This document shows positions 25,751 through 35,254 of a stretch of DNA of 64,000 bases, piece after piece. This DNA comes from Roseivivax jejudonensis (GTDB lineage: Bacteria > Pseudomonadota > Alphaproteobacteria > Rhodobacterales > Rhodobacteraceae). Location: assembly GCF_900172265.1 (NCBI RefSeq), contig NZ_FWFK01000002.1:372001-436000 (forward strand), in the 5' to 3' direction. The notes under the pieces are model-generated. The model was given only the letters and a program-made list of their open reading frames with translations, had not been told where the DNA came from and ran no database searches. Within the stretch, counting starts at the first letter, position 1. Every line of letters begins with the position of its first letter. The translations under genes and the position numbers were made by a program.

Positions 25751-28107
25751 CAGAAGTCCGTCGAGATGGTAAACTCGAAGTTCTGCTCCTCGTCGCGCTC
25801 TTCCTTCATCAGCGCTTCGGAGAAGTTGAAGCGCAGCGGTCCGAGCGGCGTGGTCCAGAACAGCGACACACCGACGACGTGACGGAACGAGCCATCTTCG
25901 TAGAGCACGTCGGAATTGGTCTCGTCGAGGCCCCAGAGATTGCCGACATCATAGAAGACGCCGCCGGAGATGCCGTATTCCTCGGGCAGACCGAGCGGGA
26001 ACTCCGCTTCGAACCGGGCGACGGCGTAGTAGTTGCCGCCGAGAGGGTCGTCGATGTCATTGGCGCCGTTGAATTCGCGCGGCCCGATGCCGCCGGGTTC
26101 GAACCCGCGCATCCGCGACGACCCGAGGAAGAAGCGGTCGGTCACGCGGCTGCCGTCGCCGTCGTAGGCTAGCGCTCCGCCCTCGACCGTCGCGCGGAGC
26201 GTCACTTCCTCGTTCCAGACGAGCCGCTGCGCCACGGCGCGCGCGGTCGTCTTGATGAAGCTGGTGTCGCCGCCCAGACCGCCGAAATCCTGCCCGAAGG
26301 ACAGCAGAACGCCCGCCGTCGGATCGAGCCCGGTGCGCCGCGTGTCGTAGGACAGCGTATAGCCGACGGAGCTTTCGAAGATCTCGCCGCGCTCGGCCTC
26401 CTCGCGCACGAGGTTGCCCACCTCGCTTTCGTCGGGGATCGTCAGGTTGGTGTAGCCGAGCGTGTAGCGCACCTGCAGGTCCGTGTTCTCGCTGATCGGG
26501 AAGGTCAGCGAGGGCGACAGCGTCCCCGTCGTGGTGTTGTACTCGGCGTTGTCGCGTTCGGTTTCGTAGAAGTCGAGGTTGAGCCCGAAAGCCAGATCAC
26601 GGCCGAGCAGCGCCGGTTCGGTGAAGCTCAGCGCGTAGCGCTGGTTGTCGGTGCCCGTCGTGAAGGTGAACGACAGCTGCTGTCCGCGGCCGAGGAAGTT
26701 GCGCTCGGAGAAGCCGAGGTTGAGGCCGAAACCGTTCGAGGTCGAATAGGATCCGCCGAAGCTGATGGAGCCGGTCGGCTGCTCTTCGACGTCCACGTCG
26801 ATGATGACCTGCTCGGGCGTCGAGCCCTCGCGGGCGTTGACCTCGGCATCGGCGAAGAAGCCGAGCGCGCGGATGCGCTCCGCGCTTTCGCGGATCGCGC
26901 GCGGATTGAACGGATCACCCTCGACCGTGTCGAACTGGCGCCGCACCACGCGGTCGAGCGTGGTGGTGTTGCCCTCGATGTCGATGCGCTCGACGAAGAT
27001 GCGCTCGCCCCGGGTCAGAACGTAGTTGACGTCGAGCGCCAGGTTGCGCTCGTCGCGGCGGATCTGCGGTTCGACGCGAATGAAGTCGAGACCTTCGCGG
27101 ATCGCCAGACGCTCGAGACGGGCGATGTCACGCTCGACCAGAGCGGGATTGTAGATCTGCCCTGTGCGCAGGCGGACGGCGTCGCGGAACAGCGCGGTGT
27201 TCACCTCGCGCAGATCGGACGACACAGTGATGCGTCCGGCCCGGAATTGCTGCCCTTCGTCCACGTTGAAGGTCAGGAAGTAGGCGTCGCGCTCGTCCGA
27301 CAGCTCGGCGTTCACGCCCGTGATCCGGAAATCGACATAGCCGCGCGAGGCGTAGAAATCCTGCAGCGCGCGGCGGTCGAAGGCGACGCGCTCCTCGATG
27401 AAGGTGTCAGCGCCGATGAGCGCCCGCAGGAGGCCCGCCTGCTTGGTCTGGATCGCCCGGCGAAGCCGACCGTCGGAGTACTCGTCGTTGCCGACGAAGC
27501 CAATGCGCTCGATCTCCGCAACGCCACCCTCGAAGACCTCGAACACGAGGTCGACGCGGTTCTCGGACCGTCGGATCACCCGCGGATTGACGCGCGCGGC
27601 GACACGACCCTGCTGGGTATAGGCGCCGGCGATCGCGTCGGCGTCCGCCTCGGCCTGGCTGGGCGAGAAGACCCGGCGGGGCGTGGACCCCAGCAGCGGC
27701 GACAGATCCTCGTCGCTGATGCGTCGGTTGCCCTCGATCGCGATGTTGTTGATCGTCGGGAACTCGACCACGCGGATGACCAGCGTGTTGCCCTGAGGAA
27801 CGATCTCGACCTCTTCGAAGAGCCCGGTTTCCTGGATCCGCTGGTAGGCGGCGTTGAGCTCGCCGCCGCTGACCGTCTCGCCGCGCGCGATCCCGGCATA
27901 GCTCAGGATCGTGCCGGCCTCGATGCGCTCGTTGCCCTGGATCGACACGTTGGTGAAGCTGTAGCTCTGCGCGCCGACGATCGTCGGAACCACCGACGCC
28001 GACACGGCAAGGCCGATGGCCAGTGCCCCCACCGTCGATTTCAGAATACGGTTCGCAGTGCCCCTGCTCGCGCGGCCTGCGTTGTCGTTGTGGGTCATGC
28101 CGCCCAT
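25750..28107 (-). CDS. bamA: outer membrane protein assembly factor BamA
   Basis: BamA is the central Omp85 protein of the BAM complex and inserts beta-barrel proteins into the outer membrane. A signal sequence (to about residue 46, ending VGAQ) is followed by five POTRA domains, for example FTNVSIQGNERIEAGTI, INNIAIEGNRRISDEDL and VERIDIEGNTTTLDRVV. A 16-strand barrel follows from about residue 420, with the lid-lock-type RMRGFEPGGIGPR and C-terminal FTISTDF ending in aromatic Phe. The start is uncertain between ATG 28107 and ATG 28098. It is followed by the OmpH gene with one-base overlap. Confidence 0.96.
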   Translation of the reverse strand: MGGMTHNDNAGRASRGTANRILKSTVGALAIGLAVSASVVPTIVGAQSYSFTNVSIQGNERIEAGTILSYAGIARGETVSGGELNAAYQRIQETGLFEEVEIVPQGNTLVIRVVEFPTINNIAIEGNRRISDEDLSPLLGSTPRRVFSPSQAEADADAIAGAYTQQGRVAARVNPRVIRRSENRVDLVFEVFEGGVAEIERIGFVGNDEYSDGRLRRAIQTKQAGLLRALIGADTFIEERVAFDRRALQDFYASRGYVDFRITGVNAELSDERDAYFLTFNVDEGQQFRAGRITVSSDLREVNTALFRDAVRLRTGQIYNPALVERDIARLERLAIREGLDFIRVEPQIRRDERNLALDVNYVLTRGERIFVERIDIEGNTTTLDRVVRRQFDTVEGDPFNPRAIRESAERIRALGFFADAEVNAREGSTPEQVIIDVDVEEQPTGSISFGGSYSTSNGFGLNLGFSERNFLGRGQQLSFTFTTGTDNQRYALSFTEPALLGRDLAFGLNLDFYETERDNAEYNTTTGTLSPSLTFPISENTDLQVRYTLGYTNLTIPDESEVGNLVREEAERGEIFESSVGYTLSYDTRRTGLDPTAGVLLSFGQDFGGLGGDTSFIKTTARAVAQRLVWNEEVTLRATVEGGALAYDGDGSRVTDRFFLGSSRMRGFEPGGIGPREFNGANDIDDPLGGNYYAVARFEAEFPLGLPEEYGISGGVFYDVGNLWGLDETNSDVLYEDGSFRHVVGVSLFWTTPLGPLRFNFSEALMKEERDEEQNFEFTISTDF

Positions 28108-28194
28108 CCCGTCATACCATCCCTCAATCGAGGTCAGTATCGGGATCACCGCACCTTGTCAAAAGCGCAAGCGACAGGGAACGGCGGCATTTTC

Positions 28195-28236
28195 AAGGCT
28201 GTGTTGCCGGCGCGTCGACGCCGGCCCGACAGCCTT
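28195..28236. repeat. nested inverted repeat between small membrane ORF and bamA
   Basis: AAGGCTGT (28195-28202) pairs with ACAGCCTT (28229-28236), and inside it CCGGCG (28207-28212) pairs with CGCCGG (28219-28224). The whole 42-bp dyad begins exactly at the stop codon of the 41-residue ORF. There is no U-tract, so it is not a standard intrinsic terminator. It could attenuate or process the mRNA before bamA. Confidence 0.6.
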
Positions 28237-28361
28237 CAGCTGCCCGCGACCCAGGCGCCGAACGCAAGCGCGCCGGCGATGATCGAGACGGTCAGCATCC
28301 AGTCCCCGTTCAGCGTCCAGACGAGACGCAGTCCGCGGACCCCTTGTGCGATCGTTTGCAT
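28236..28361 (-). CDS. small membrane protein, 41 residues
   Basis: An ORF too short for most ORF callers. It begins MQTIAQGVRGLRLVW and continues into a hydrophobic helix (about residues 21-40, LTVSIIAGALAFGAWVAG) ending Ser-stop. AAAGGACGGGGACC precedes the ATG, so a ribosome site is available. A basic N-terminus before one helix predicts an inner-membrane peptide with the N-terminus inside. It sits between rseP and bamA on the same strand. I do not recognise the family. Function might relate to envelope assembly or stress by position only. Confidence 0.5.
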   Translation of the reverse strand: MQTIAQGVRGLRLVWTLNGDWMLTVSIIAGALAFGAWVAGS

Positions 28362-28476
28362 GGTCCCCGTCCTTTCTTGGTCGGTCACGCCGGACCATGG
28401 CGTGCGAACGGGGCGAAAATTGGGCGCGCCGCGGGCATCCCCGCGGCATTCGCTCAGAGCGCAGGTCGGGCTGCGG

Positions 28477-29820
28477 TCAGGGGCAGAAGATGTCGTTTGT
28501 CAGCGCGAACACCATCAGCCCCAGAACGAGGGTCAGGCCGATCGACATCAGAACGCGCAGCGCGCGGTCCGAGGGCGGGCGACCGGACACGGCCTCGTAG
28601 GCGTGGAAGCACAGATGCCCGCCGTCGAGCACCGGCACTGGAAACAGGTTCAGAAGGCCCACCGCCGTCGACAGCACCGCGATGAACCAGATGAAGCTCT
28701 GAGTGCCCTGGCTCGCCATGGCGCCGGAGGTTTCGGCGATGCCGATGGGACCGGACAGGTTGCAGGTCGAGATCGCGCCGGTGATCATGTGCCACAGGCC
28801 CGACAGCGACCCACGGATGATTTCCCCTGTCTGCCCGACGCCCGACATGAACGCCTCGCCGACGCCCGGCGTCTCGGTCGCCGCCTCGAAGAACATGCCG
28901 CCGGCGATGCCGATGCGATAGACGGTCTGGAACGACCCGTCGGCCTGTGGCTCGTCGATGCGACGCGGCTCCAGCGTGATGTCGAGCGTCTCACCGTTGC
29001 GCCAGACGGTCAGGTCGAGCGCCGCCCCGTCGGAGCCCTCGACCCTCTCGCGGAGATCCTCGAATGCGACGATCGGCTCGCCGTTGATCGCTTGGATCAC
29101 GTCGCCGTCCTCGAGCCCGGCCTCGGACGCCGCAGTAAGCGGCAGTACCTGCGACGCCAGCGGCAGGTAGACGTAAGGCCCCGCGACCGTCATCTCCTGC
29201 CCGTCGCGGCGGATCGTGTAGTCGAGCACCTCCTCCTCGGGCAGCGAGTCGAGAAGATCGTCGAAGGCGCCCTCGTTGTCGAAGGGCGGAAGCGCCTCCC
29301 CTTCGATCGCGAGGATTTCGTCGCCGACCTGCAACTCCTGCACCGTCGGCAGCGGCTTCAGCTCGCCTACGGTCAGCGGCTCGGACGTCACGCCGCGCAC
29401 CATGAAGATCGAGGTGAAGATGATGATCGAGAGAACGAAGTTGAACGCAGGCCCCGCCGCCACCGTCGCGGCGCGCGCCCAGAGCGGCGCGCCCGTCATG
29501 GTGCGCCGGCGCTCGCTTTCGCTGAGACCTTCCATCGCGGACTCGTCGGTGCCGCCCGACGGGTTGGCATCGCCGCGGAACTTCACGTAGCCGCCGAGCG
29601 GAAACAGCGCGAACTGCCACTTGGTCCCGCGCTTGTCGGTGCGCGAGAGCAGGACCGGCCCGAACCCGAGCGAGAAGACGTCGGCATCGATGCCGGACCA
29701 CCGTCCCACGATATAGTGCCCGTATTCATGGATCGCGACGATCACCGAGAGCGCGACCACGAAGGCCAGCAGCGTCCACAGCAATCCGCCGAACTGCGGC
29801 ACCAGCGTGACGATGTCCAA
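28477..29820 (-). CDS. rseP: site-2 protease RseP (M50 family)
   Basis: RseP is an intramembrane zinc metalloprotease that cleaves anti-sigma factors or signal-peptide remnants. In 447 residues it shows HEYGH (zinc ligands His31 and His35, Glu32 catalytic) in the first helix and LGFGPVLLSR, GGYVKFRGD and two PDZ-like regions (about 130-300). Near the C-terminus is the third zinc ligand motif LFPVPVLDGGH. The start is a TTG at 29820 with AAGGGG eight bases before it, and no nearer ATG gives the conserved N-terminus. It lies 15 bases after dxr. Confidence 0.95.
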   Translation of the reverse strand: MDIVTLVPQFGGLLWTLLAFVVALSVIVAIHEYGHYIVGRWSGIDADVFSLGFGPVLLSRTDKRGTKWQFALFPLGGYVKFRGDANPSGGTDESAMEGLSESERRRTMTGAPLWARAATVAAGPAFNFVLSIIIFTSIFMVRGVTSEPLTVGELKPLPTVQELQVGDEILAIEGEALPPFDNEGAFDDLLDSLPEEEVLDYTIRRDGQEMTVAGPYVYLPLASQVLPLTAASEAGLEDGDVIQAINGEPIVAFEDLRERVEGSDGAALDLTVWRNGETLDITLEPRRIDEPQADGSFQTVYRIGIAGGMFFEAATETPGVGEAFMSGVGQTGEIIRGSLSGLWHMITGAISTCNLSGPIGIAETSGAMASQGTQSFIWFIAVLSTAVGLLNLFPVPVLDGGHLCFHAYEAVSGRPPSDRALRVLMSIGLTLVLGLMVFALTNDIFCP

Positions 29821-29835
29821 AACCTCTGCCCCTTA

Positions 29836-31008
29836 TCAGCCCTGCGCGATGACCTCGCGCGCCGTTACCCGGGCGACGTGGTCGGCCGAGAGCACCTTAT
29901 CAAGATCGATCACGGCATCATCAAGACCGTCCCGTGCGGAAAGCCTGTCGAGCGTCTCCGCGACCACATCGGTCATCCGGGTAAAGCCGATCTGCCGCGC
30001 GATGAATGCGTCGAGCGCCTGCTCCTTCGCGGCGTTGAAGACCGCCCCGGCGAGGCCGCGCGCTTCCATTACCTCGCGGGCGAGGCGAAGCGCCGGCCAC
30101 CGCGTCTCGTCGGCGGGTCGGAATGTCATCTGGCCGAGCGCCGCGAGGTCGAGCCGCTGCACAGGCAACGTCCGCCGTTCGGGCCAGTGAAGGGCAAAGC
30201 CGATGGCGTGGCGCATGTCGGGCGGCCCCACATGCGCCATCAGCGCCCCGTCGGCAAATCCGACCAGAGCGTGGATCAGGCTCTCGGGATGCACGAGCGC
30301 CTCGATCTGGTTCGGCGCGAGACCGAAGAACTCGCGCGTCTCGATCAGTTCCAGCGCCTTGTTGAACATCGAGGCACTGTCGATGGTGATGCGCTGGCCC
30401 ATCGCCCAGTTCGGATGCGTCGCGGCCTCCTCCGGCGTCGCGCTGGCGAGCCGCTCGACCGGCCAGTCGCGGAACGCACCGCCGGAGGCCGTAACGATCA
30501 CACGCTCGACGGCGGCGATGTCCTCTCCGATCAGTGCCTGGAACACGGCCGAGTGCTCGCTGTCGACGGGCAGGATGCGCGCGCCGTGCGCCCGAGCGGT
30601 CTCGAGCATCAGGGGCCCGGCGCAGACCATGCTCTCCTTGTTGGCGAGCGCGAGCGTCGCGCCCGAGCGCAGCGCCGCAAGTCCCGGCGCAAGCCCCGCA
30701 GATCCAACGATCGCAGACATCACCCAGTCCGCCGGGCGACTGGCCGCCTCGATCAGGGCGCCCTGCCCGGCCGCAGCCTCCACGCCCGAGCCCGCGAGCG
30801 CCGCGCGCAGCGCCGGCAACTCGCTCTCGTGGCAGGTCACCGCGACCTCCGCGCCGAGTTCGGCCGCATCCGCGGCCAACTGGCCGACATTGCGACCGCC
30901 GGTCAGGGCGACGACCCGGTAGGCATCGGGATCGCGACGGATGAGGTCGATGGTGTTCTGTCCGATCGATCCGGTCGCGCCGAGGATCGTCACCCGCCGC
31001 AGGGTCAC
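29836..31008 (-). CDS. dxr: 1-deoxy-D-xylulose 5-phosphate reductoisomerase
   Basis: Dxr (IspC) makes 2-C-methyl-erythritol 4-phosphate from DXP with NADPH, the fosmidomycin-sensitive step of isoprenoid synthesis. The NADPH loop is GATGSIGQNTIDLI (about 9-22). LANKESMVCAG, PVDSEHSAVFQ and TASGGAFRDWP follow, with the C-terminal FNAAKEQALDAFI. The start GTG at 31008 overlaps the cdsA stop as GTGA, giving MTLRRVTILG and 390 residues. It supplies precursors used by uppS in the same run. Confidence 0.96.
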   Translation of the reverse strand: MTLRRVTILGATGSIGQNTIDLIRRDPDAYRVVALTGGRNVGQLAADAAELGAEVAVTCHESELPALRAALAGSGVEAAAGQGALIEAASRPADWVMSAIVGSAGLAPGLAALRSGATLALANKESMVCAGPLMLETARAHGARILPVDSEHSAVFQALIGEDIAAVERVIVTASGGAFRDWPVERLASATPEEAATHPNWAMGQRITIDSASMFNKALELIETREFFGLAPNQIEALVHPESLIHALVGFADGALMAHVGPPDMRHAIGFALHWPERRTLPVQRLDLAALGQMTFRPADETRWPALRLAREVMEARGLAGAVFNAAKEQALDAFIARQIGFTRMTDVVAETLDRLSARDGLDDAVIDLDKVLSADHVARVTAREVIAQG

Positions 31009-31808
31009 GGAAACACCCCGGGCAGTCCTGGGGGGAAGCCGACGAGCTGGGCCGCGATCAGCATGAAGACCGATGCGCCGAGCATGCCGTCGAACCGGTC
31101 GAAGAGGCCGCCGTGCCCGGGGATCAGGGTCGAGCTGTCCTTCACCCCGGCCCGGCGCTTGATGGCGCTTTCGGCGATATCGCCGATCTGGCTGGCCATC
31201 GAGGCCGCCACGGACAGACCGAGAAGCCCGGCATCCGCCCGTGTCAGGAGAACGTAGCCGATCCCGACCAGAAGCGCCGCCACCCAGCCGCCGATCGCGC
31301 CCGCCCACGTTTTCTTGGGGCTGACGCGCGGCCACAGGAGTTTGCCACCGAAGAACCGGCCGGCAAAATATCCGGCGATGTCGGTCGCCACCACGACGAG
31401 GATGAGCCACATCAGCCACTCGATCCCGTAGCGGTCCCGGAGCACGATCATACCGAATCCCGCGAGCAGGATCAGCGCCGCGAAACTGGCATAGGTCACG
31501 CCGCCCCGCTCCATCTGGCCGAGCCCCAGCATCGAGGGCGCCAGGACCAGCGGCAGGGCGAAGGCCGGCGGCACCTCGGAGGCGACCATCATCGCCACCC
31601 CCGCGGTCAGGCCGAGCACGTAGGGAGAGCGGTCGCGCTTGGCGTCGAGCATCGACACCAGCTCCCACACCATAACGCCGCAGACGAGCGCGACGAAGAC
31701 GTGAAACACGATGCCGCCGGCCCAGACCGCGGCGACGCCGACGGCCACCATGACCGCGGCCGATAGAAGCCGTTCGCCCAGATCGTCCCACTTCGAGCGC
31801 AGGCTCAT
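31005..31808 (-). CDS. cdsA: phosphatidate cytidylyltransferase
   Basis: CdsA forms CDP-diacylglycerol from phosphatidic acid and CTP, the branch point of phospholipid synthesis. The 267-residue protein has about eight hydrophobic segments. The C-terminal signature reads SAIKRRAGVKDSSTLIPGHGGLFDRFDG, covering the S-x-x-K-R and GHGG..DR.D elements (about 220-245). The ATG overlaps the uppS stop as ATGA, and the stop overlaps the dxr GTG. Confidence 0.95.
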   Translation of the reverse strand: MSLRSKWDDLGERLLSAAVMVAVGVAAVWAGGIVFHVFVALVCGVMVWELVSMLDAKRDRSPYVLGLTAGVAMMVASEVPPAFALPLVLAPSMLGLGQMERGGVTYASFAALILLAGFGMIVLRDRYGIEWLMWLILVVVATDIAGYFAGRFFGGKLLWPRVSPKKTWAGAIGGWVAALLVGIGYVLLTRADAGLLGLSVAASMASQIGDIAESAIKRRAGVKDSSTLIPGHGGLFDRFDGMLGASVFMLIAAQLVGFPPGLPGVFP

Positions 31809-32530
31809 GCGGGAACGGCACCGTAGCGGCGTTCGCGGCCACCGAATCTTTCGGTCAGCCGCGCGAATTCGGCGGCGGTGAAATCGGGCCAGAGGGTGTC
31901 GACGAACTCGTACTCCGCGTAGGCGGACTGCCACAGCAGGAAGTTCGAGATCCGAGCCTCGCCGCTCGTGCGGATGACGAGATCGGGATCGGGAAGAAGG
32001 CAGGTGTCGAGGTAGCGCGGAAGCGTTTCCTCGCCGATATCGGCAGGGTCGAGCCGGCCGGCCGCGACGTCCTCGGCGAGCCTGCGGGTGGCGCGCGCCA
32101 CCTCGTCCCGGCCGCCGTAATTGAGCGCGATAGTCAGATTGACGCCGGTGCAATGGGCTGTCAGCGCCTCGAGCTCGTCCATCATCGTGCTCAGCTTCTT
32201 GTCGAGACGGTCGCGGTCACCGATGAAGCGCACGCGCACGTTCCGTTCGCGCAACGCCCGCGCCTCCTGCACGATGTAGCGGCGAAACAGGCTCATGAGC
32301 CCCGCCACCTCGGATTGCGTCCGCTTCCAGTTCTCGGTCGAGAAGGCGAAGATCGTCAGGTAGCTGACGCCCGCGTCGGGACAGGCCTCCACGATCTCGC
32401 GCACCCGTCGGGCGCCGGCCTGGTGGCCGAACAGGCGCGGACGGCCGCGACGCTGTGCCCAGCGGCCATTGCCGTCCATGATGATCGCCACGTGGCGCGG
32501 CCCTGCGCAGTCGCGGATCGGTTTGACCAT
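31805..32530 (-). CDS. uppS: isoprenyl transferase (undecaprenyl diphosphate synthase)
   Basis: UppS extends farnesyl diphosphate with cis isoprene units to undecaprenyl diphosphate, the carrier lipid for cell-wall glycan units. The 241-residue protein shows HVAIIMDGNGRWA (catalytic Asp in DGNGRWA), GHQAGARRVREIV, FAFSTENWKR, ALNYGGRDE and the dimer motif RTSGEARISNFLLWQSAYAEY. The ATG is at 32530. It is followed by cdsA through a 4-base overlap. The gap from frr is 64 bases. Confidence 0.96.
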   Translation of the reverse strand: MVKPIRDCAGPRHVAIIMDGNGRWAQRRGRPRLFGHQAGARRVREIVEACPDAGVSYLTIFAFSTENWKRTQSEVAGLMSLFRRYIVQEARALRERNVRVRFIGDRDRLDKKLSTMMDELEALTAHCTGVNLTIALNYGGRDEVARATRRLAEDVAAGRLDPADIGEETLPRYLDTCLLPDPDLVIRTSGEARISNFLLWQSAYAEYEFVDTLWPDFTAAEFARLTERFGGRERRYGAVPA

Positions 32531-32594
32531 GTGCGGTCTCTCCTTCGGTGCCCTTGCGGGTGGCTGTCTCGTGCTGGCGGTGCCGCGTGCGGGC

Positions 32595-33155
32595 TCAGAC
32601 CTGCATGATTTCCTCTTGCTTGGTCTCGAGCGCCTTGTCGACCTTGCCGATGTAGGTGTCGGTCAGCGACTGGACTTCGCCCTCCCAGAACTTCTGATCG
32701 TCCTCGGAGACGGAATCCTTGTTCTTCTTGATCTGTTCCATCCCGTCGCGCCGGACGTTGCGGATCGAGACCCGAGCGCCCTCGGCGTATTGCCCGGCGA
32801 CCTTGGTCAGCTCGCGGCGGCGCTCCTCGTTCAGCTCGGGGATCGGCAGCATGATGATCGTGCCGTTGAGCTGGGGATTGATGCCGAGGCCGGACTCGCG
32901 GATCGCCTTTTCGACCTTGCCGACCATCGACTTGTCCCAGACGTTGATGGTGACCATGCGCGGCTCGGGGACGTTGACCGTTCCGACCTGGTTGATCGGC
33001 GTCATCTGTCCGTAGGCCTCGACCTGCACCGGTTCGAGCATCGAGGCCGATGCGCGGCCCGTGCGAAGCGAGGCGAACTCGGTGCGCAGGTTGCTCATGG
33101 CGCCTTCCATGCGGCGCTGCAGGTCGTCCAAGTCCAGTTCGTAGTCGTCTGCCAT
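32595..33155 (-). CDS. frr: ribosome recycling factor
   Basis: Frr splits the post-termination ribosome together with EF-G. The 186-residue protein is the normal length. It begins [20 protein letters not shown], contains [35 protein letters not shown] and [14 protein letters not shown], and ends with the long helix [23 protein letters not shown]. In many relatives pyrH lies directly upstream, but here frr opens the run and faces miaA across a 331-bp gap. The promoter for the envelope operon probably lies in that gap. Confidence 0.96.
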   Translation of the reverse strand: MADDYELDLDDLQRRMEGAMSNLRTEFASLRTGRASASMLEPVQVEAYGQMTPINQVGTVNVPEPRMVTINVWDKSMVGKVEKAIRESGLGINPQLNGTIIMLPIPELNEERRRELTKVAGQYAEGARVSIRNVRRDGMEQIKKNKDSVSEDDQKFWEGEVQSLTDTYIGKVDKALETKQEEIMQV

Positions 33156-33486
33156 GTCCTGTCGTCTTCTCCGCTTCGGATTGCGCGGCCCGCACCCGGC
33201 GCGCGCGTCGCGCCGACCATATGCCCAAGGTGCGGGCAATGTATAGGGCCGCCACCACCACCCGGGCAGATCGGTGCCACGTCGGCGCAGTGCAGCGCAA
33301 TCGCGTGAGGACGTGTTGCGCCCGGGTCGGCGCAGGGTCTACGGTTCGACCCGACGGCGTCCGGGAGGGGCGATCGCGTCCGGCGCTCGGCCGGCGGATC
33401 GATGGGAAGCCGGCCCGGCGCCATCCGTGCCGGAACCGCGCCACCGGCGGCGGCATGGACCGTTTGCCGACAGGATCGAGGGACGC
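33156..33486. other. divergent intergenic region frr/miaA (331 bp, no gene)
   Basis: No supported gene is seen. On the minus strand TATACA (33240-33245) could be a -10 element for frr, about 85 bases from its start, with no good -35. An inverted repeat CGGGTCG (33323-33329) / CGACCCG (33347-33353) lies nearer miaA. The remainder is GC-rich with chance reading frames. Confidence 0.5.
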
Positions 33487-34374
33487 ATGCGACCGCTTCG
33501 CGACATCCTCCCCGACCGCCCGGTCCTCATCGCCGGGCCGACCGCCAGCGGCAAGTCGGCGCTCGCGCTCGACATCGCGACCCGGCAAGGCGGCGTGATC
33601 GTCAACGCCGACGCGATCCAGGTGTTCTCGGACTGGCGCGTGCTGACCGCGCGCCCCGGACCGGCGGACCTCGCCGCCGCGCCGCACGCGCTTTACGGTC
33701 ATGTCCCGGGCGACACGCCCTACTCCGCCGGACGCTGGATGCGCGACGTGGCGCCGCTTCTGGACCGTCCCGAGCGCCCGATCATCGTTGGCGGCACCGG
33801 GCTCTACTTTGCCGCGCTGACCGAGGGACTGGCCGACATCCCCGAGACGGACACGGCCACCCGCGCCCTTGCCGATGCGCGCCTTGCCGAAGATGGTCGC
33901 GACGCGTTGCTGGCCGAACTCGACCCCGAAACGCGCGACCGCATCGACCCTCTCAACCCGATGCGCGTGCAGCGCGCATGGGAAGTCCAGCACATGACCG
34001 GGCGCGGGATGGCCGCCTGGCAGGACGACACGCCGCCCCCGCGCCTGCCGCCTGAGGAGGCGCACACGATCGTCGTCGATGCCCCGCGCGACTGGCTCGC
34101 TGCGCGCATCGCCCGACGCTTCGACGCGATGATCGCCGGCGGCGCGCTCGACGAGGCGCGCGCCAACGCGCCGGACTTCTCTCCTGCACGCCCGTCGGCC
34201 AAGGCGATCGGCGCGCGCGAACTCGTGGCCCATGTCCGGGGCGAGATGACACTGGTCGCGGCGCGCACCGGCGCCGTGACCCAGACCCGACAATATGCCA
34301 AGCGCCAACGCACCTGGTTCCGCGCACGGATGCGCGATTGGGAGCCCTGGCGCCCGGCCGAGGAGGCCGCCTGA
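33487..34374 (+). CDS. miaA: tRNA dimethylallyltransferase
   Basis: MiaA transfers a dimethylallyl group to N6 of A37 in tRNAs reading codons that begin with U. The P-loop [12 protein letters not shown] (about residues 19-30) comes first, followed by [11 protein letters not shown] (the usual NADSxQVY region), [14 protein letters not shown], and the zinc-free C-terminal half. It ends with [13 protein letters not shown]. At 295 residues it is of usual length. GAGG lies five bases before the ATG. The AraC-type gene begins one base after its stop. Confidence 0.95.
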   Translation: MRPLRDILPDRPVLIAGPTASGKSALALDIATRQGGVIVNADAIQVFSDWRVLTARPGPADLAAAPHALYGHVPGDTPYSAGRWMRDVAPLLDRPERPIIVGGTGLYFAALTEGLADIPETDTATRALADARLAEDGRDALLAELDPETRDRIDPLNPMRVQRAWEVQHMTGRGMAAWQDDTPPPRLPPEEAHTIVVDAPRDWLAARIARRFDAMIAGGALDEARANAPDFSPARPSAKAIGARELVAHVRGEMTLVAARTGAVTQTRQYAKRQRTWFRARMRDWEPWRPAEEAA

Positions 34375-34375
34375 C

Positions 34376-35254
34376 ATGACCGGACCCGCATTCCTTCGAA
34401 AGCCTTCCCGGATTCAGGAATCCGCGCCCGTGCAGCGGCGCATCCGCTGCCAGCCGTTCGCGCAGGTCGTCGGCCAGTCGGCATGGCGGATGACCCTCTT
34501 GCACGATCGGCCCGACGACCTTGTGCTGTGGGTCACCCGGGGTCAGGGCCGCATCGTGGTCAACGGGGTCCGACGCGGGCTCGGCGTCAACAACGCCGTG
34601 GTCCTGCCGGCCGGGACGCTGATGTCTGTGGAATTGGGCGCGCAGGCGCTGGCGCAGGTGATCCAGAGCCCTCCCGGCACCGCCCCGCGGATGCCCACCA
34701 CGCCGATGCACCTGCGCCCGCGCGATACCTTCGCGCAGGCCGAGCTGACCGGCGAGATCGAGGCCATGCAGCGCGAGATCGCGCGTGACCGGCCGCACGT
34801 CCAGGACGCGCTCGGCGCGCACCTCACGCTGGTCGCGGTCTGGCTGGAACGGCAGCGCAGCGACGGCCTTCTCGATTCCCCGCCAGAAAACGCCGGCGAC
34901 AGGCTGGTCCGCCGCTATGCCGAGCTACTGGTGCAGCACCATCGCTCGGAGCGGGTGATGGCGGATTACGCCGACATGCTCGACGTGACGCCGACGCACC
35001 TGACCCGGGTCTGCAAGGCCGCATGCGGACGCAGCGCCGCCGAGATACTGACCGAACGGGTGATCCACGCCGCCCGCGAGATGCTGGCCGAACCCGAGCC
35101 GCCGATCGGCGCGGTCGCCGACGCGCTCGGCTTTTCGAGCGCGGCCTATTTCAGCCGGTTCGTGCAGATGCACACGGGCGCCACGCCGAGCGCGCTGCGT
35201 TTGAGATCCGGGCGCGACGCGCCCGCCGCACCGCTCGGGGTCCGGCGCGCATGA
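34376..35254 (+). CDS. AraC family transcriptional regulator
   Basis: A 292-residue regulator. The N-terminal cupin-like sensor part (about 20-110, LVLWVTRGQGRIVVNGVRRGLG, then PAGTLMSVEL) is followed by two helix-turn-helix motifs in the C-terminal AraC domain (about 190-275). Visible HTH pieces are VMADYADMLDVTPTHLTRVCK and IGAVADALGFSSAAYFSRFVQMHTGATPSALR. AGGAGG at 34361-34366 lies inside the end of miaA. Its stop overlaps the start of the binding-protein gene as ATGA, so that gene is a likely target or partner. Confidence 0.88.
   Translation: MTGPAFLRKPSRIQESAPVQRRIRCQPFAQVVGQSAWRMTLLHDRPDDLVLWVTRGQGRIVVNGVRRGLGVNNAVVLPAGTLMSVELGAQALAQVIQSPPGTAPRMPTTPMHLRPRDTFAQAELTGEIEAMQREIARDRPHVQDALGAHLTLVAVWLERQRSDGLLDSPPENAGDRLVRRYAELLVQHHRSERVMADYADMLDVTPTHLTRVCKAACGRSAAEILTERVIHAAREMLAEPEPPIGAVADALGFSSAAYFSRFVQMHTGATPSALRLRSGRDAPAAPLGVRRA

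Noticed and set aside
27247-31257. A 1336-codon plus-strand reading frame antisense to bamA, rseP, dxr and cdsA
   Set aside because: It is a frame-shadow of high-GC minus-strand genes with arginine/aspartate/histidine-rich composition, and the minus-strand genes are unmistakable.
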